From NCBI GenBank assembly GCA_001801025.1, contig MGWO01000007.1:1-64000 (forward strand): a stretch of 64,000 nucleotides of DNA, written 5' to 3'. The translations under genes were made by a program, and so were the position numbers. Positions 46,539 through 55,690 of this stretch are shown here, piece by piece (within the stretch, counting starts at the first letter, position 1; the number at the start of each line of letters is the position of its first letter). The notes under the pieces are model-generated. The model searched no databases. It had not been told where the DNA came from and worked only from the letters and a program-made list of their open reading frames with translations. This DNA comes from Gallionellales bacterium GWA2_54_124. GTDB lineage: Bacteria > Pseudomonadota > Gammaproteobacteria > Burkholderiales > Gallionellaceae.

Positions 46539-47381
46539 CTACTTGATTTCGGACAGCAAACTTGGTGTCGTCACCAGTTTACGCACGCCGTGTGCATGAT
46601 CTTCCTTGAACGCATTACCCTTGCACCACTTGGCGACGGAGTTGATATCAAGTTTTGCACAGCTCGGACGCACACTCCAGGTTACCTGCAGGGGAGAGCA
46701 GGTTGCTTCGCTGTATTTTGGACCCGTAGTCGAACCCGCAAACACGACAGGCTTGCCTGTATTGCTTGGGATTGCGTCAGCCTGCTTGTAGCCATTGACT
46801 GTCTTGCCGTGGTAGTCCAGCGAATTGAAGTCTAGGGCTTTAGGATCGTTTACCAGTGTGAATACCTGTGCTTCTACGCGCAGGTCAGGATTCTTGACAT
46901 TCTCGGACAAACAGGCGCCCAGTGTGGGGCCGGGTATGACAGGTGCTGAAGAGTGTACCCAGTGTACTTCGATGGTATCGCCAGGCTTCAGTTCGCCGTG
47001 CTCGCTCGGGCAGACAGGCTCTGCGGTTGCTGTCAGCTCGGCTTTGCTCAGGTGTTTACTCATACTGCACTGATAGCCGCCATCTGCACCGTGCTCGCCT
47101 TCAGCATGAATCGCGTAATCCTTGGCCTTGTGCTCTGCATTCACGTGGAAGTGAAGATTGCATAGATTCATGTCTTTGTAGCTTGGTGACAAAGAAAATG
47201 CGAGCTTGTTATCGCCATGATGACTGTCAATATCACGTGGTGTTTGCGGGCCGAAACCGGTACAGGCAGGAGCGTCAACAGTGTGTTCAGCATGCTCGAC
47301 ATCGTGGCCATGCACGTCAGCAAACACCGATGAGGACAGGAAGGTTGCCGCAAGGGCAATCATAATTCTGGTTTTGAACAT
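46539..47381 (-). CDS. Exported delta-class carbonic anhydrase
   Basis: 280 residues. A signal peptide (KTRIMIALAATFLSSSVFA, cleavage near residue 21) predicts a periplasmic enzyme, followed by a His-rich segment (DVHGHDVEHAEH). The core shows MNLCNLHFHVNAEHK and IEVHWVHSS, the His motifs of the delta carbonic-anhydrase-like family (CA_like), plus paired Cys that may form disulfides. The enzyme would interconvert CO2 and bicarbonate outside the cytoplasm, useful for an autotroph. The delta class was defined in marine algae; activity is inferred from motifs, not shown. It has its own promoter and terminator. Confidence 0.78.
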   Translation of the reverse strand: MFKTRIMIALAATFLSSSVFADVHGHDVEHAEHTVDAPACTGFGPQTPRDIDSHHGDNKLAFSLSPSYKDMNLCNLHFHVNAEHKAKDYAIHAEGEHGADGGYQCSMSKHLSKAELTATAEPVCPSEHGELKPGDTIEVHWVHSSAPVIPGPTLGACLSENVKNPDLRVEAQVFTLVNDPKALDFNSLDYHGKTVNGYKQADAIPSNTGKPVVFAGSTTGPKYSEATCSPLQVTWSVRPSCAKLDINSVAKWCKGNAFKEDHAHGVRKLVTTPSLLSEIK

Positions 47382-47442
47382 ATTTTCCCTGAGTATAGTT
47401 AATTATTAATGATTAAGATGCGCAATGAGGTCACGCGCAAAG

Positions 47443-47471
47443 ATTATACTAACGCGCGTAACTTGCATCAA
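47443..47471 (-). promoter_or_regulatory. Promoter of the carbonic anhydrase gene
   Basis: On the minus strand TTGATG (47471-47466), exactly 17 bases, then a perfect TATAAT (47448-47443). It lies between the rng stop and the carbonic anhydrase ATG, leaving a leader of about 55 bases. Confidence 0.7.
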
Positions 47472-47473
47472 CC

Positions 47474-48928
47474 TTACATCAGAATAACATCGTATTGCTC
47501 TTGGTTGTATTGATTTTCAACCAGCATCGAAATGGGTTTTTCTATAAAATCAGACAGTCCGGCCAGTGCCTGAGACTCTTCTTCCAGAAATAAATCAATA
47601 ACTTGCTGGGAAGCTAAGATGCGATATTCGCGCGCATCAAACTGGCGTGCTTCCCTGACGATTTCGCGCAAAATTTCATAGCATACGGTCTGGGCAGTTT
47701 TGACTTCACCGCGACCTTTGCAGGTCGGGCAGGGCTCACACAAGACATGCGCCAGACTCTCACGGGTGCGCTTGCGTGTCATTTCAACCAGTCCCAGAGA
47801 TGAGAAATTGTTCACGCTGATGCGGGTATGGTCGCGCGCCAGTGCCTTCTTGAATTCCTCCAGCACGGTATCGCGATGCTGCAGATTATCCATGTCGATG
47901 AAGTCGCAGATGATAATGCCGCCCAGATTGCGCAGGCGCAATTGCCGGGCGATGACTTGCGTCGCTTCCAGATTGGTTTTGAAGATGGTGTCGTCGAAAT
48001 TGCGCACGCCGACAAAGCCGCCGGTGTTCACATCGACCGTGGTGAGCGCCTCGGTCTGATCGATGATCAGGTAGCCGCCGGATTTCAAATCCACGCGCTT
48101 GGATAGCGCGCGCTCGATTTCCTCTTCGATGTTGTACATGTCAAACAGCGGACGCGCACCGGTATAGTGCTCCAGCAATTGCGCCGCATCGGCGTTGTAG
48201 TTATCGGCGAATTCCAGCATTTTATTGCGGGTGCTGCGCGAATCGACCAGAATCCGGGCGGTATCTTCGCTGACGAAGTCGCGCAGTACGCGCAGGCTGA
48301 TGTCCAGTTCCTGATACAGCAGTTGCGGTGCGCTGGCTGTTTTGGCCGCCGTTTGCAGGTTGCTCCACAGCTTGTCGAGATAGGCGATGTCGATTGCGAA
48401 GTGCGCGTCGTCCTTCGCTTCGGCAACCGTCCTGATGATATAGCCGCCGTGGTGATCCGGCGGCAAGATCGCCTGTAATTTGGCGCGCAAGGCATCGCGC
48501 TGCTCAGTCCCTTCGATGCGCTGCGATACGCCGATGCGCATTTCCTGAGGTAAAAAGACCAGCAAACGTCCGGCAAAGCTCAGTTGTGTGGTGAGCCTGG
48601 CACCCTTACTGCCGATCGGTTCTTTAATGACTTGCACCAGCAGATTCTGGCCCTCAAACAGGATTTTTTCGATCGGCTTGGCCTCGATACCGCTGTTGCT
48701 ATTCTCCCAGATGTCCGCGACATGCAAAAAGGCGGAGCGCTCAAGACCGATGTCGATAAAGGCTGACTGCATACCGGGTAAGACCCGTTTGATGCGGCCC
48801 AGATACACATTGCCGGCAATGCCGCGGTTGCTGCCTCTTTCTATGTGCAGCTCCTGCACGACGCCCAGTTGCATCACCGCGACGCGCGTTTCCTGCGGGG
48901 TGACGTTGATCAGTATTTCTTCGCTCAT
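47474..48928 (-). CDS. rng: Ribonuclease G
   Basis: 484 residues. The S1 domain near residues 35-120 has GNVYLGRIKRVLPGMQSAFI, the DNase I-like catalytic part has the Asp motifs TTVDVNTGGFVG and GGIIICDFIDM, and the Zn-link Cys pair is in CEPCPTCKGRG. Length and absence of a long C-terminal scaffold make it RNase G, not RNase E. It processes 16S rRNA 5' ends. End of the nadD-rsfS-rlmH-maf-rng run. Confidence 0.97.
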   Translation of the reverse strand: MSEEILINVTPQETRVAVMQLGVVQELHIERGSNRGIAGNVYLGRIKRVLPGMQSAFIDIGLERSAFLHVADIWENSNSGIEAKPIEKILFEGQNLLVQVIKEPIGSKGARLTTQLSFAGRLLVFLPQEMRIGVSQRIEGTEQRDALRAKLQAILPPDHHGGYIIRTVAEAKDDAHFAIDIAYLDKLWSNLQTAAKTASAPQLLYQELDISLRVLRDFVSEDTARILVDSRSTRNKMLEFADNYNADAAQLLEHYTGARPLFDMYNIEEEIERALSKRVDLKSGGYLIIDQTEALTTVDVNTGGFVGVRNFDDTIFKTNLEATQVIARQLRLRNLGGIIICDFIDMDNLQHRDTVLEEFKKALARDHTRISVNNFSSLGLVEMTRKRTRESLAHVLCEPCPTCKGRGEVKTAQTVCYEILREIVREARQFDAREYRILASQQVIDLFLEEESQALAGLSDFIEKPISMLVENQYNQEQYDVILM

Positions 48929-48965
48929 GTGTTTTTATATTGTAATCTGCTGCAAAGGGCGTTTT

Positions 48966-49586
48966 TTAAGGTGCCGGAAAATCGAATCGCTGCAGCATCT
49001 CGACGGTTTCAAACAGAGGCAGACCCATTACACCGGAGTAGCTTCCGTTAATGCGTTCAATAAAGGCGGCGGCTTGACCCTGAATGGCATAACCGCCAGC
49101 CTTATCGATATATTCGTGCGTTTGCAGATAGCGCTTAATGCGAGCTTCATCGAGTTTTGCAAATTGTACGGTCGAGGTGGAGAGCGTCACTTCAATATGC
49201 TCGGATTTGGCTATCGCCACGGCGGTCAGGACTTGGTGTTCACGCCCGGACAACTCGCGTAGCATGCAGGCAGCGTGATCACTATTTTCAGGTTTGCCGT
49301 ATATCTTTCCGTCGAGCGTCACGGTCGTATCCGCTGCTAATACAGGTTGCGGCTGTAGGTTTCGGTATTGCAGGGCATCAAAACCGGATCGGGCCTTTTC
49401 ACGGCTCAGGCGTTGAACATACAGCTCGGGAGTTTCATTTTCCCGCGGTGTTTCGTCGACATCGACCTGACGGCGTGCATCCGTGCGCAGCAAAAGCAGT
49501 TCAAAGTGGACGCCGATCTGTTTGAGCAGTTCGCGGCGGCGCGGGCTTTGCGATGCCAGATAGAGGTAGGGGTGTCTGGTACTCAT
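48966..49586 (-). CDS. maf: Maf nucleotide pyrophosphatase
   Basis: 206 residues. LASQSPRRRELLKQIG, DTTVTLDGKIYGKPEN, KAGGYAIQGQAAAFIERING and SGVMGLPLFETVEML are the Maf motifs. Maf-type proteins hydrolyse noncanonical or canonical nucleotides and affect septation. Between rlmH and rng. Confidence 0.96.
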   Translation of the reverse strand: MSTRHPYLYLASQSPRRRELLKQIGVHFELLLLRTDARRQVDVDETPRENETPELYVQRLSREKARSGFDALQYRNLQPQPVLAADTTVTLDGKIYGKPENSDHAACMLRELSGREHQVLTAVAIAKSEHIEVTLSTSTVQFAKLDEARIKRYLQTHEYIDKAGGYAIQGQAAAFIERINGSYSGVMGLPLFETVEMLQRFDFPAP

Positions 49587-49594
49587 GGTATGAC

Positions 49595-50065
49595 CTATTC
49601 GCGGTGATAAGGGTGATTGTGCATCAGACTGTGGGCGCGGTACAACTGTTCGGCAAGTAGTACGCGCACAAAGGCGTGTGGCAGCGTAAATGCAGACAAG
49701 GCCATTAATTGTCCTGCCGATTGTTTTACGGAGTCATGCAGGCCGTCTGCGCCGCCGATGATGAATGCAACGTCGCGCCCCTCACCCATCCAGTCCTTCA
49801 TCTGACTGGCCAGCTGTTTGGTGGTGGGCATTGCGCCGTGCTCATCGAGTGCGATGCGGCGGCAAGTCGGTGGCAGCGCGTGCAAAATGCGCGCGGCTTC
49901 CGCTTCCATGATCTGCTGAGTGGACTTTCCCGTGGTGCGCGGTTCTGGCTTGATTTCCAGCAGTTCGATCTTCGCTTCGCGTGGCATGCGCTTGGCGTAC
50001 TCGTTAAAACCCGTCGTGATCCAGTCGGGCATTTTGTGCCCGACGGTTACGATCAACAGCTTCAT
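49595..50065 (-). CDS. rlmH: 23S rRNA pseudouridine-1915 N3-methyltransferase
   Basis: 156 residues, the standard length. The start MKLLIVTVGHKMPDWITTGF, IALDEHGAMPTTKQLASQM and FIIGGADGLHDSVKQSAGQ with the C-terminal LLAEQLYRAHSLMHNHPYHR form the SPOUT knot. Two bases from the rsfS stop. Confidence 0.98.
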   Translation of the reverse strand: MKLLIVTVGHKMPDWITTGFNEYAKRMPREAKIELLEIKPEPRTTGKSTQQIMEAEAARILHALPPTCRRIALDEHGAMPTTKQLASQMKDWMGEGRDVAFIIGGADGLHDSVKQSAGQLMALSAFTLPHAFVRVLLAEQLYRAHSLMHNHPYHRE

Positions 50066-50067
50066 GC

Positions 50068-50430
50068 TTATTCTGGCAGTTGTGCCAGTTTAGGGCGGGC
50101 GGCTTGTGCGCGGCTCCACAGTTCTTCCAGATTGTAATAGGCACGCGTAGCAGGTTGCATGATGTGCACCAGCACTTCGCCTAAGTCCACCAGCACCCAT
50201 TCGCCGCTTTCTTCGCCTTCGCGGCCATACACGTCTTCGCCCATTTCTTTGAGCTTGACGACGACGTTGTCGGCCAGCGCCTTGGTTTGACGGGTCGAAG
50301 TGGCGGAGGCGATAATCATGCGGTCGAACAGCGAACTGAGTTTGCTGGTGTCGATGACGGTGATGTCGGTGGCCTTGATGTCTTCAAGTGCGGCGACAAC
50401 TGCGAGAGTTTTTTCTTCGGTAGTTAACAT
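50068..50430 (-). CDS. rsfS: Ribosomal silencing factor RsfS
   Basis: 120 residues. LAVVAALEDIKATDITVID, MIIASATSTRQTKALADNV, GREGEESGEWVLVDLGEVLV and HIMQPATRAYYNLEELWS match the RsfS/DUF143 family. It binds L14 and blocks subunit joining in starvation. Its start overlaps the nadD end by seven bases. Confidence 0.97.
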   Translation of the reverse strand: MLTTEEKTLAVVAALEDIKATDITVIDTSKLSSLFDRMIIASATSTRQTKALADNVVVKLKEMGEDVYGREGEESGEWVLVDLGEVLVHIMQPATRAYYNLEELWSRAQAARPKLAQLPE

Positions 50431-51077
50431 GATGTGTATAAGTTATGTTGATAAATGTAGTTTGCCACAGTTGCGGGCAATAAATAACGGATGGTGCGAT
50501 TTTCTGTCACGCGTGAGCGGATCAGCGTGGCGGAGATTTCCAGCTTGGGAATGGCCAGTTCCGCAATGCCGCCACAAGGGTGTTGCGATAAATAATCCAC
50601 GCTGCACAAGCGCTGCTGGTAATGCTCGCGCAGCTTAGTGGTTGCGCTGTGTATGCGCTCTTCGAGCGTGAAGCCCGGCCGATAGCCGACGACGATATGG
50701 GCAAGATCCAGAATCTGTTCCCATTCGTGCCAGGTGTGCAACTGCAAAAAAGCATCGCCGCCCATCAACAGGCACAACGGTTGGTGCGCGTCTAATTCAG
50801 CGCGTAATTCCCGCAGGGTGTGTACGGTAAAGCATTTAGCGCTGCGCAGTACTTCGCGTTCATCGAGAACGAAGGCCGGCTGATCGGCGATTGCCAGTCG
50901 CACCATCGCGCTCCGATCCCGGGCAGATACTTGCGGCGTGTCGCGGTGCGGCGGGTTGCCAGCCGGGATGAAGCGGATGTGCTGCAAGTTGGCCAGCTCC
51001 AGCATTTCCTCGGCCAGACGCAGGTGACCGTAATGGATAGGGTCAAATGTGCCGCCGAGGATACCGATGGGTTTCAA
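50424..51077 (-). CDS. nadD: Nicotinate-nucleotide adenylyltransferase
   Basis: 217 residues. GILGGTFDPIHYGHLRLAEE is the nucleotidyltransferase HxGH motif region; FIPAGNPPHRDTP and ISATLIRSRV (the ISSTxxR-like site) are also present. It makes deamido-NAD. The ATG begins immediately after the aceF stop, so it is coupled to the pyruvate dehydrogenase genes. Confidence 0.97.
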   Translation of the reverse strand: MKPIGILGGTFDPIHYGHLRLAEEMLELANLQHIRFIPAGNPPHRDTPQVSARDRSAMVRLAIADQPAFVLDEREVLRSAKCFTVHTLRELRAELDAHQPLCLLMGGDAFLQLHTWHEWEQILDLAHIVVGYRPGFTLEERIHSATTKLREHYQQRLCSVDYLSQHPCGGIAELAIPKLEISATLIRSRVTENRTIRYLLPATVANYIYQHNLYTSC

Positions 51078-52328
51078 CTACAGCGCCAGCCGGCGAATGT
51101 CGGACAGTACCTGTGCCAGGTAGGCGGTAAAACGTGCAGCAGCAGCACCGTCGATGACGCGATGATCGTAGGAAACCGACAGCGGCAGCATCAGACGCGG
51201 CACAAATACGCCATCCTGATACACAGGTTTCATGGCCGAGCGCGAAACGCCCAGAATCGCCACTTCAGGTGCATTGATAATCGGGGTAAACGCCGTACCA
51301 CCGATGCCGCCCAGACTGGAAATCGTGAAGCAGCCGCCCTGCATGTCGTTCGCCGTAATTTTCTTCTCGCGCGCTTTCGCACTGATCTCTGCTAGCTCGG
51401 TTGCCAGTTGTACGATGCCTTTTTTGTCTACGTCCCGCAGCACCGGCACCATCAGCCCATCCGGCGTGTCGACCGCAACGCCGATATGGAAATATTGCTT
51501 CAATATCAGATTGTCGCCGTCCAGCGAGGCGTTGAACTTGGGGAATTTCTGCAAGGCAGCCACGACCGCTTTGAGCATAAAGGCCAGTGGCGTGATCTTG
51601 ATGTTTTGCTTGGCGTATTCGGCGCCCAATTGCTTGCGGAACGCTTCCATATCGGTGATATCGGCTTCATCAAATTGCGTGACGTGCGGGATCGTCACCC
51701 AGTTGCGATGCAGATTTGCGCCGGAAATTTTCTGGATGCGTGACAGCGGACGGGTTTCGATCGTGCCGAACTTCGCAAAATCGAATACCGGCATATCGAG
51801 CACCTGCAGGCCGTTACCGCCTGCCGCGCCGCGCGGCTGTGCCAGCGCTGCCTTGATGAAATTCTGCACATCTTCCTTGGTGACGCGACCCTTTTCACCG
51901 CTGCCCTTGATTTGTGCGATGTCTGCACCCAGTTCGCGGGCAAACCGACGGATGGCAGGGCTTGCGTGCGCTTTGCCTGAAGAGACCACGGTCTGCACCG
52001 TTTGCGCGGCAACGGCAACCGGAGCTGATGCCGCAACGGGTGCCGCGACTGACTCAGGTGCTGCCTGTGCTGCTGCCGGCTGAGCATCGCTGCATTCCAT
52101 AACCAGAATCAGCGAGCCGCGTGATACTTTGTCGCCGATCTCAACGTGTAATTCCTTGACGATACCGGAATAAGGAGACGGCACGTCCATCGCCGCTTTA
52201 TCTGTTTCCAGTGTCAACAGGGTATCTTCCTCGTTGATTGTGTCGCCAACTTTCACCATGACTTCGATAACGCTGACACCCTTGTAGTCGCCGATATCCG
52301 GCACTAATACCTGTTTCATTTCTGCCAC
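51078..52328 (-). CDS. aceF: Pyruvate dehydrogenase E2 (dihydrolipoyl acetyltransferase)
   Basis: 416 residues. One N-terminal lipoyl domain (about 5-80) with the lipoylated Lys in [12 protein letters not shown], an Ala/Val-rich linker (about 85-125), a peripheral subunit-binding domain ([20 protein letters not shown]) and the catalytic domain ending with the [16 protein letters not shown] motif. With a single lipoyl domain it is shorter than E. coli AceF. Follows aceE closely; no lpd gene is nearby, so E3 must be encoded elsewhere. Confidence 0.95.
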   Translation of the reverse strand: MAEMKQVLVPDIGDYKGVSVIEVMVKVGDTINEEDTLLTLETDKAAMDVPSPYSGIVKELHVEIGDKVSRGSLILVMECSDAQPAAAQAAPESVAAPVAASAPVAVAAQTVQTVVSSGKAHASPAIRRFARELGADIAQIKGSGEKGRVTKEDVQNFIKAALAQPRGAAGGNGLQVLDMPVFDFAKFGTIETRPLSRIQKISGANLHRNWVTIPHVTQFDEADITDMEAFRKQLGAEYAKQNIKITPLAFMLKAVVAALQKFPKFNASLDGDNLILKQYFHIGVAVDTPDGLMVPVLRDVDKKGIVQLATELAEISAKAREKKITANDMQGGCFTISSLGGIGGTAFTPIINAPEVAILGVSRSAMKPVYQDGVFVPRLMLPLSVSYDHRVIDGAAAARFTAYLAQVLSDIRRLAL

Positions 52329-52343
52329 GTGTCTCTCCTAACC

Positions 52344-55019
52344 TTAAACCGTCACTGGATTGGGTTTGTCTGGATTGATGTTGTAAAGCGCAATCGCCCG
52401 GCTGACTTCGGAGGCATCCACGGTGCCTTCATCAGCCAATGCTTTGAGTGCCGCAACGGTGATGTAGAAGCGATCGACTTCGAAGAACTGACGCAAGTTT
52501 TTACGCGTATCCGAACGACCGAAACCGTCTGTGCCCAACACCTTGAAGTGATTAGGCAGGAAGCCGCGAATCTGGTCGGCAAACGAGCGCATGTAATCGG
52601 TTGCCGCGATGACCGGGCCATCCCTGTCCGCCATGCATTGCTCGACATGACTAAAGCGTGGTTGATCTTCCGGATGCAGCATGTTCCAGCGTTCGCAGTC
52701 GATACCGTCGCGACGCAATTCGGAGAAGCTGGTGACGCTCCAGATGTCTGAACTGACGCCAAAGTCGTTTTCCAGCAATTGAGCTGCTTCAATGACTTCG
52801 CGCAAAATGGTGCCGCTTCCCATCAGTTGAACCACCGGTTTTGCCTGACTGCTCTCGGCGGCCTCCTGAATGACGGCCTCTTTGAGCAGATACATGCCTT
52901 TGAGAATGCCGGCTTCCGCGCCTTCCGGCATTGCAGGATGGGCGTAATTTTCGTTCATCAACGTCAGGTAGTAGAACACATCTTCCTGTTCGATATACAT
53001 GCGACGCATACCGTCGTGAATGATGACAGCCAACTCGTACGCGAAGGTCGGATCGTAGGACACGCAGTTCGGGATCATCGCCGACATCAGATGACTGTGA
53101 CCATCCTGATGCTGCAAGCCTTCGCCGTTGAGCGTGGTACGTCCGGCAGTTCCCCCCAGCATAAAGCCGCGTGCACGCATGTCGCCTGCCGCCCAGGCCA
53201 GATCGCCGATGCGCTGGAAGCCGAACATCGAATAGTAGATGTAGAACGGCAGCATCGCTTTGCCGTGGTTGGCGTAGGCAGTCGCCGCAGCGATCCACGA
53301 GGACATTGCGCCGGCTTCGTTGATGCCTTCCTGCAGGATCTGACCTGTTTTGTCTTCCTTGTAGAACATCAGCTGATCGGCATCCTGCGGGGTGTACAAC
53401 TGACCCACTTGCGAGAAGATGCCTAACTGACGGAACATGCCTTCCATACCGAAGGTGCGGGATTCATCCGGCACAATAGGCACGATTTGACGGCCGATAT
53501 TTTTGTCCTTGACTAAAATGCCCAGCATGCGCACGAAGGCCATGGTGGTGGAAATTTCGCGGCCCTCTGTGCTCTTGAGTAAAGAATCAAAGGCGGACAG
53601 TTCAGGAATTTTCAGCGCTTCGGTTGCCGGATTGCGCGCGGGTACCGAACCCATTTGACCCATGCGTTCCTGCAGATATTTCATCTCCAGGCTGTCAGCG
53701 GGCGGACGGTAGAAATTCAGGCTGGCTACTTCCGCATCGTTCAATGGAATATTGAAGCGGTCGCGGAACTTGAGCAGCACTTGTCCTGCCATCTTTTTTT
53801 GCTGATGGGTGATGTTCTGCGCTTCGCCTGCCTCTCCCATGCCGTAACCCTTGACGGTTTTGGCCAGAATGACGGTGGGCTGGCCGGTGTGACGGGTTGC
53901 CGCCGCGTAAGCCGCGTAAACCTTGTGCGGATCATGACCGCCGCGATTCAGGCGCCAGATTTCGGCATCTGACATGTCGGCCACCATTTCCAGTAATTCC
54001 GGATATTTGCCGAAGAAGTGTTCGCGCACATAGGCGCCGTCCTTCGATTTGTAGGTCTGGTACTCTCCGTCCACGACTTCCTGCATGCGTTTTTGCAGCA
54101 GGCCGTTTTTGTCTTTTGCGAACAAGCGATCCCACTGGCCGCCCCAGACAACTTTGATGACGTTCCAGCCGGCACCGCGGAATACGCCTTCGAGTTCCTG
54201 AATGATCTTGCCGTTGCCGCGCACCGGGCCGTCGAGACGTTGCAGGTTGCAGTTAATCACAAAAATTAAGTTGTCGAGCTTCTCGCGTCCTGCCATCGAG
54301 ACTGCACCCAGTGATTCCGGTTCGTCCGTTTCACCGTCGCCCAAATAGGCCCAGACCTTGCGCCCGTCGGTTTGTACCAGACCGCGATGTTGCAGGTAGC
54401 GCATAAAGCGCGCCTGATAAATCGCCATCAGCGGGCCCAGACCCATCGAGACGGTCGGGAACTGCCAGAAATTCGGCATCAGCCACGGGTGTGGATAAGA
54501 GGACAGGCCATCGCCCGACGCTTCCTGACGGAATTTGTACATCTGCTCTTCAGAGATGCGGCCTTCGAGATAGGCGCGTGCGTAAACACCGGGGGAGGAG
54601 TGACCCTGGAAATACACCAGATCGCCGCCGTGCGTGTCGGTCTTGCCGTGGAAGAAATGGTTGAACGCCACGTCGTACAGAGTTGCCGCTGACGCGAAGC
54701 TGGCGATATGACCGCCTAATTCCGATGAGTCGCGATTGGCATTGAGTACCAGAGCCATCGCGTTCCAGCGCATCAGCGCGCGGATGCGGTGCTCCAGTTC
54801 GCGGTTGCCGGTTGAGCGTTCTTCATCGCCCAGCGCAATGCTGTTGCAATAAGGCGTTGTGGCGCTAAAGGGTACGCCGGCGCCGGAACTGCGCGCTTTG
54901 TCGATCAGCTGGCCCAGCAGAAAATGGGCGCGTTCTGCGCCTTCATTTTTCAGTACGGATTCCAGCGCATCGAGCCATTCTTGGGTTTCTTGCGGATCAT
55001 TGTCAGGTAAGTTCGCCAT
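52344..55019 (-). CDS. aceE: Pyruvate dehydrogenase E1 component
   Basis: 891 residues from ATG 55019 (MANLPDNDPQETQEWLDALE), the usual homodimeric E1; the frame to 55034 adds five residues. The thiamine diphosphate motif region GDGETDEPESLGAVSMAGRE and FVINCNLQRLDGPVRGNGKI, plus QEGINEAGAMSSWIAAATAY and the C-terminal VLGTDGFGRSDTR, are present. It decarboxylates pyruvate and passes acetyl groups to the E2 lipoyl domain. Start of aceEF-nadD-rsfS-rlmH-maf-rng. Confidence 0.97.
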   Translation of the reverse strand: MANLPDNDPQETQEWLDALESVLKNEGAERAHFLLGQLIDKARSSGAGVPFSATTPYCNSIALGDEERSTGNRELEHRIRALMRWNAMALVLNANRDSSELGGHIASFASAATLYDVAFNHFFHGKTDTHGGDLVYFQGHSSPGVYARAYLEGRISEEQMYKFRQEASGDGLSSYPHPWLMPNFWQFPTVSMGLGPLMAIYQARFMRYLQHRGLVQTDGRKVWAYLGDGETDEPESLGAVSMAGREKLDNLIFVINCNLQRLDGPVRGNGKIIQELEGVFRGAGWNVIKVVWGGQWDRLFAKDKNGLLQKRMQEVVDGEYQTYKSKDGAYVREHFFGKYPELLEMVADMSDAEIWRLNRGGHDPHKVYAAYAAATRHTGQPTVILAKTVKGYGMGEAGEAQNITHQQKKMAGQVLLKFRDRFNIPLNDAEVASLNFYRPPADSLEMKYLQERMGQMGSVPARNPATEALKIPELSAFDSLLKSTEGREISTTMAFVRMLGILVKDKNIGRQIVPIVPDESRTFGMEGMFRQLGIFSQVGQLYTPQDADQLMFYKEDKTGQILQEGINEAGAMSSWIAAATAYANHGKAMLPFYIYYSMFGFQRIGDLAWAAGDMRARGFMLGGTAGRTTLNGEGLQHQDGHSHLMSAMIPNCVSYDPTFAYELAVIIHDGMRRMYIEQEDVFYYLTLMNENYAHPAMPEGAEAGILKGMYLLKEAVIQEAAESSQAKPVVQLMGSGTILREVIEAAQLLENDFGVSSDIWSVTSFSELRRDGIDCERWNMLHPEDQPRFSHVEQCMADRDGPVIAATDYMRSFADQIRGFLPNHFKVLGTDGFGRSDTRKNLRQFFEVDRFYITVAALKALADEGTVDASEVSRAIALYNINPDKPNPVTV

Positions 55020-55066
55020 CTTCCACTCTCTCACTTAAAGTTATTCTTATGGAACTATCCGACCCG

Positions 55067-55672
55067 TTAAAAATCAGGACGGATAAACTCCCTGTTACAG
55101 TCTATGGTTTCAGCTTCGGTGACGATCCGGTCGACTTTGATATCCGTCGCTTCTTGCGGGATAGATGTCACGATTTGCAGCCCATATGCCGCAGTCACCA
55201 GCGCGGTGCGGTGGGTGATATGCGCGAGCAGCTTGTCGTAAAAACCGCCACCGTAACCCAGTCGCGCGCCGTTTCGGCTAAACGCAATTCCGGGCAACAG
55301 GGCGAATTCTACCTCATTTATGTCAATTAGCCGTTCGCAGCGTTCGATGACAGGTTCGCGTATCCCCCATAATCCGTATGCGAGCTGTTTTTCAAGGTTG
55401 TTCACCCGGTACAAATCAAGTGTGTTGGTCTGGCGGTTTACGCGGGGCAAAGCCAGTTGCTTCCCCTCGGCTAACACACGTTCGATCCATAGATCGCTGG
55501 CATATTCGCTGCCGAAATTCATGTAACCCAGCACGGTGGTGGCTTGCCGGTATTCCGGCAACTGGAGCAGGTGCTCTGTGATCGCGGCGTTGTACGCAGC
55601 GCGCACATCTGCGGGCAGTTGCTCGCGGGCGGCGAGTATGCTTTTGCGGATAGCTTGCTTAATTGCCTGCAT
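55067..55672 (-). CDS. fau: 5-formyltetrahydrofolate cyclo-ligase
   Basis: 201 residues. The N-terminal basic helix (IKQAIRKSILAAREQL), the ATP-site segment FALLPGIAFSRNGARLGYGGGFYDK and EATDIKVDRIVTE are diagnostic. It converts 5-formyl-THF to methenyl-THF. No typical 6S RNA was recognised beside it. Lies between ilvA and aceE. Confidence 0.95.
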   Translation of the reverse strand: MQAIKQAIRKSILAAREQLPADVRAAYNAAITEHLLQLPEYRQATTVLGYMNFGSEYASDLWIERVLAEGKQLALPRVNRQTNTLDLYRVNNLEKQLAYGLWGIREPVIERCERLIDINEVEFALLPGIAFSRNGARLGYGGGFYDKLLAHITHRTALVTAAYGLQIVTSIPQEATDIKVDRIVTEAETIDCNREFIRPDF

Positions 55673-55690
55673 TTTTGTTGCACATTTTGG

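Noticed and set aside
51232-52083. 283-codon plus-strand frame
   Set aside because: Antisense shadow of aceF with a Ser/Cys/Ala-rich composition and no Shine-Dalgarno.
55020-55066. 6S RNA gene near the folate cyclo-ligase gene
   Set aside because: The gaps on both sides of that gene are under 50 bases, too short for 6S RNA.
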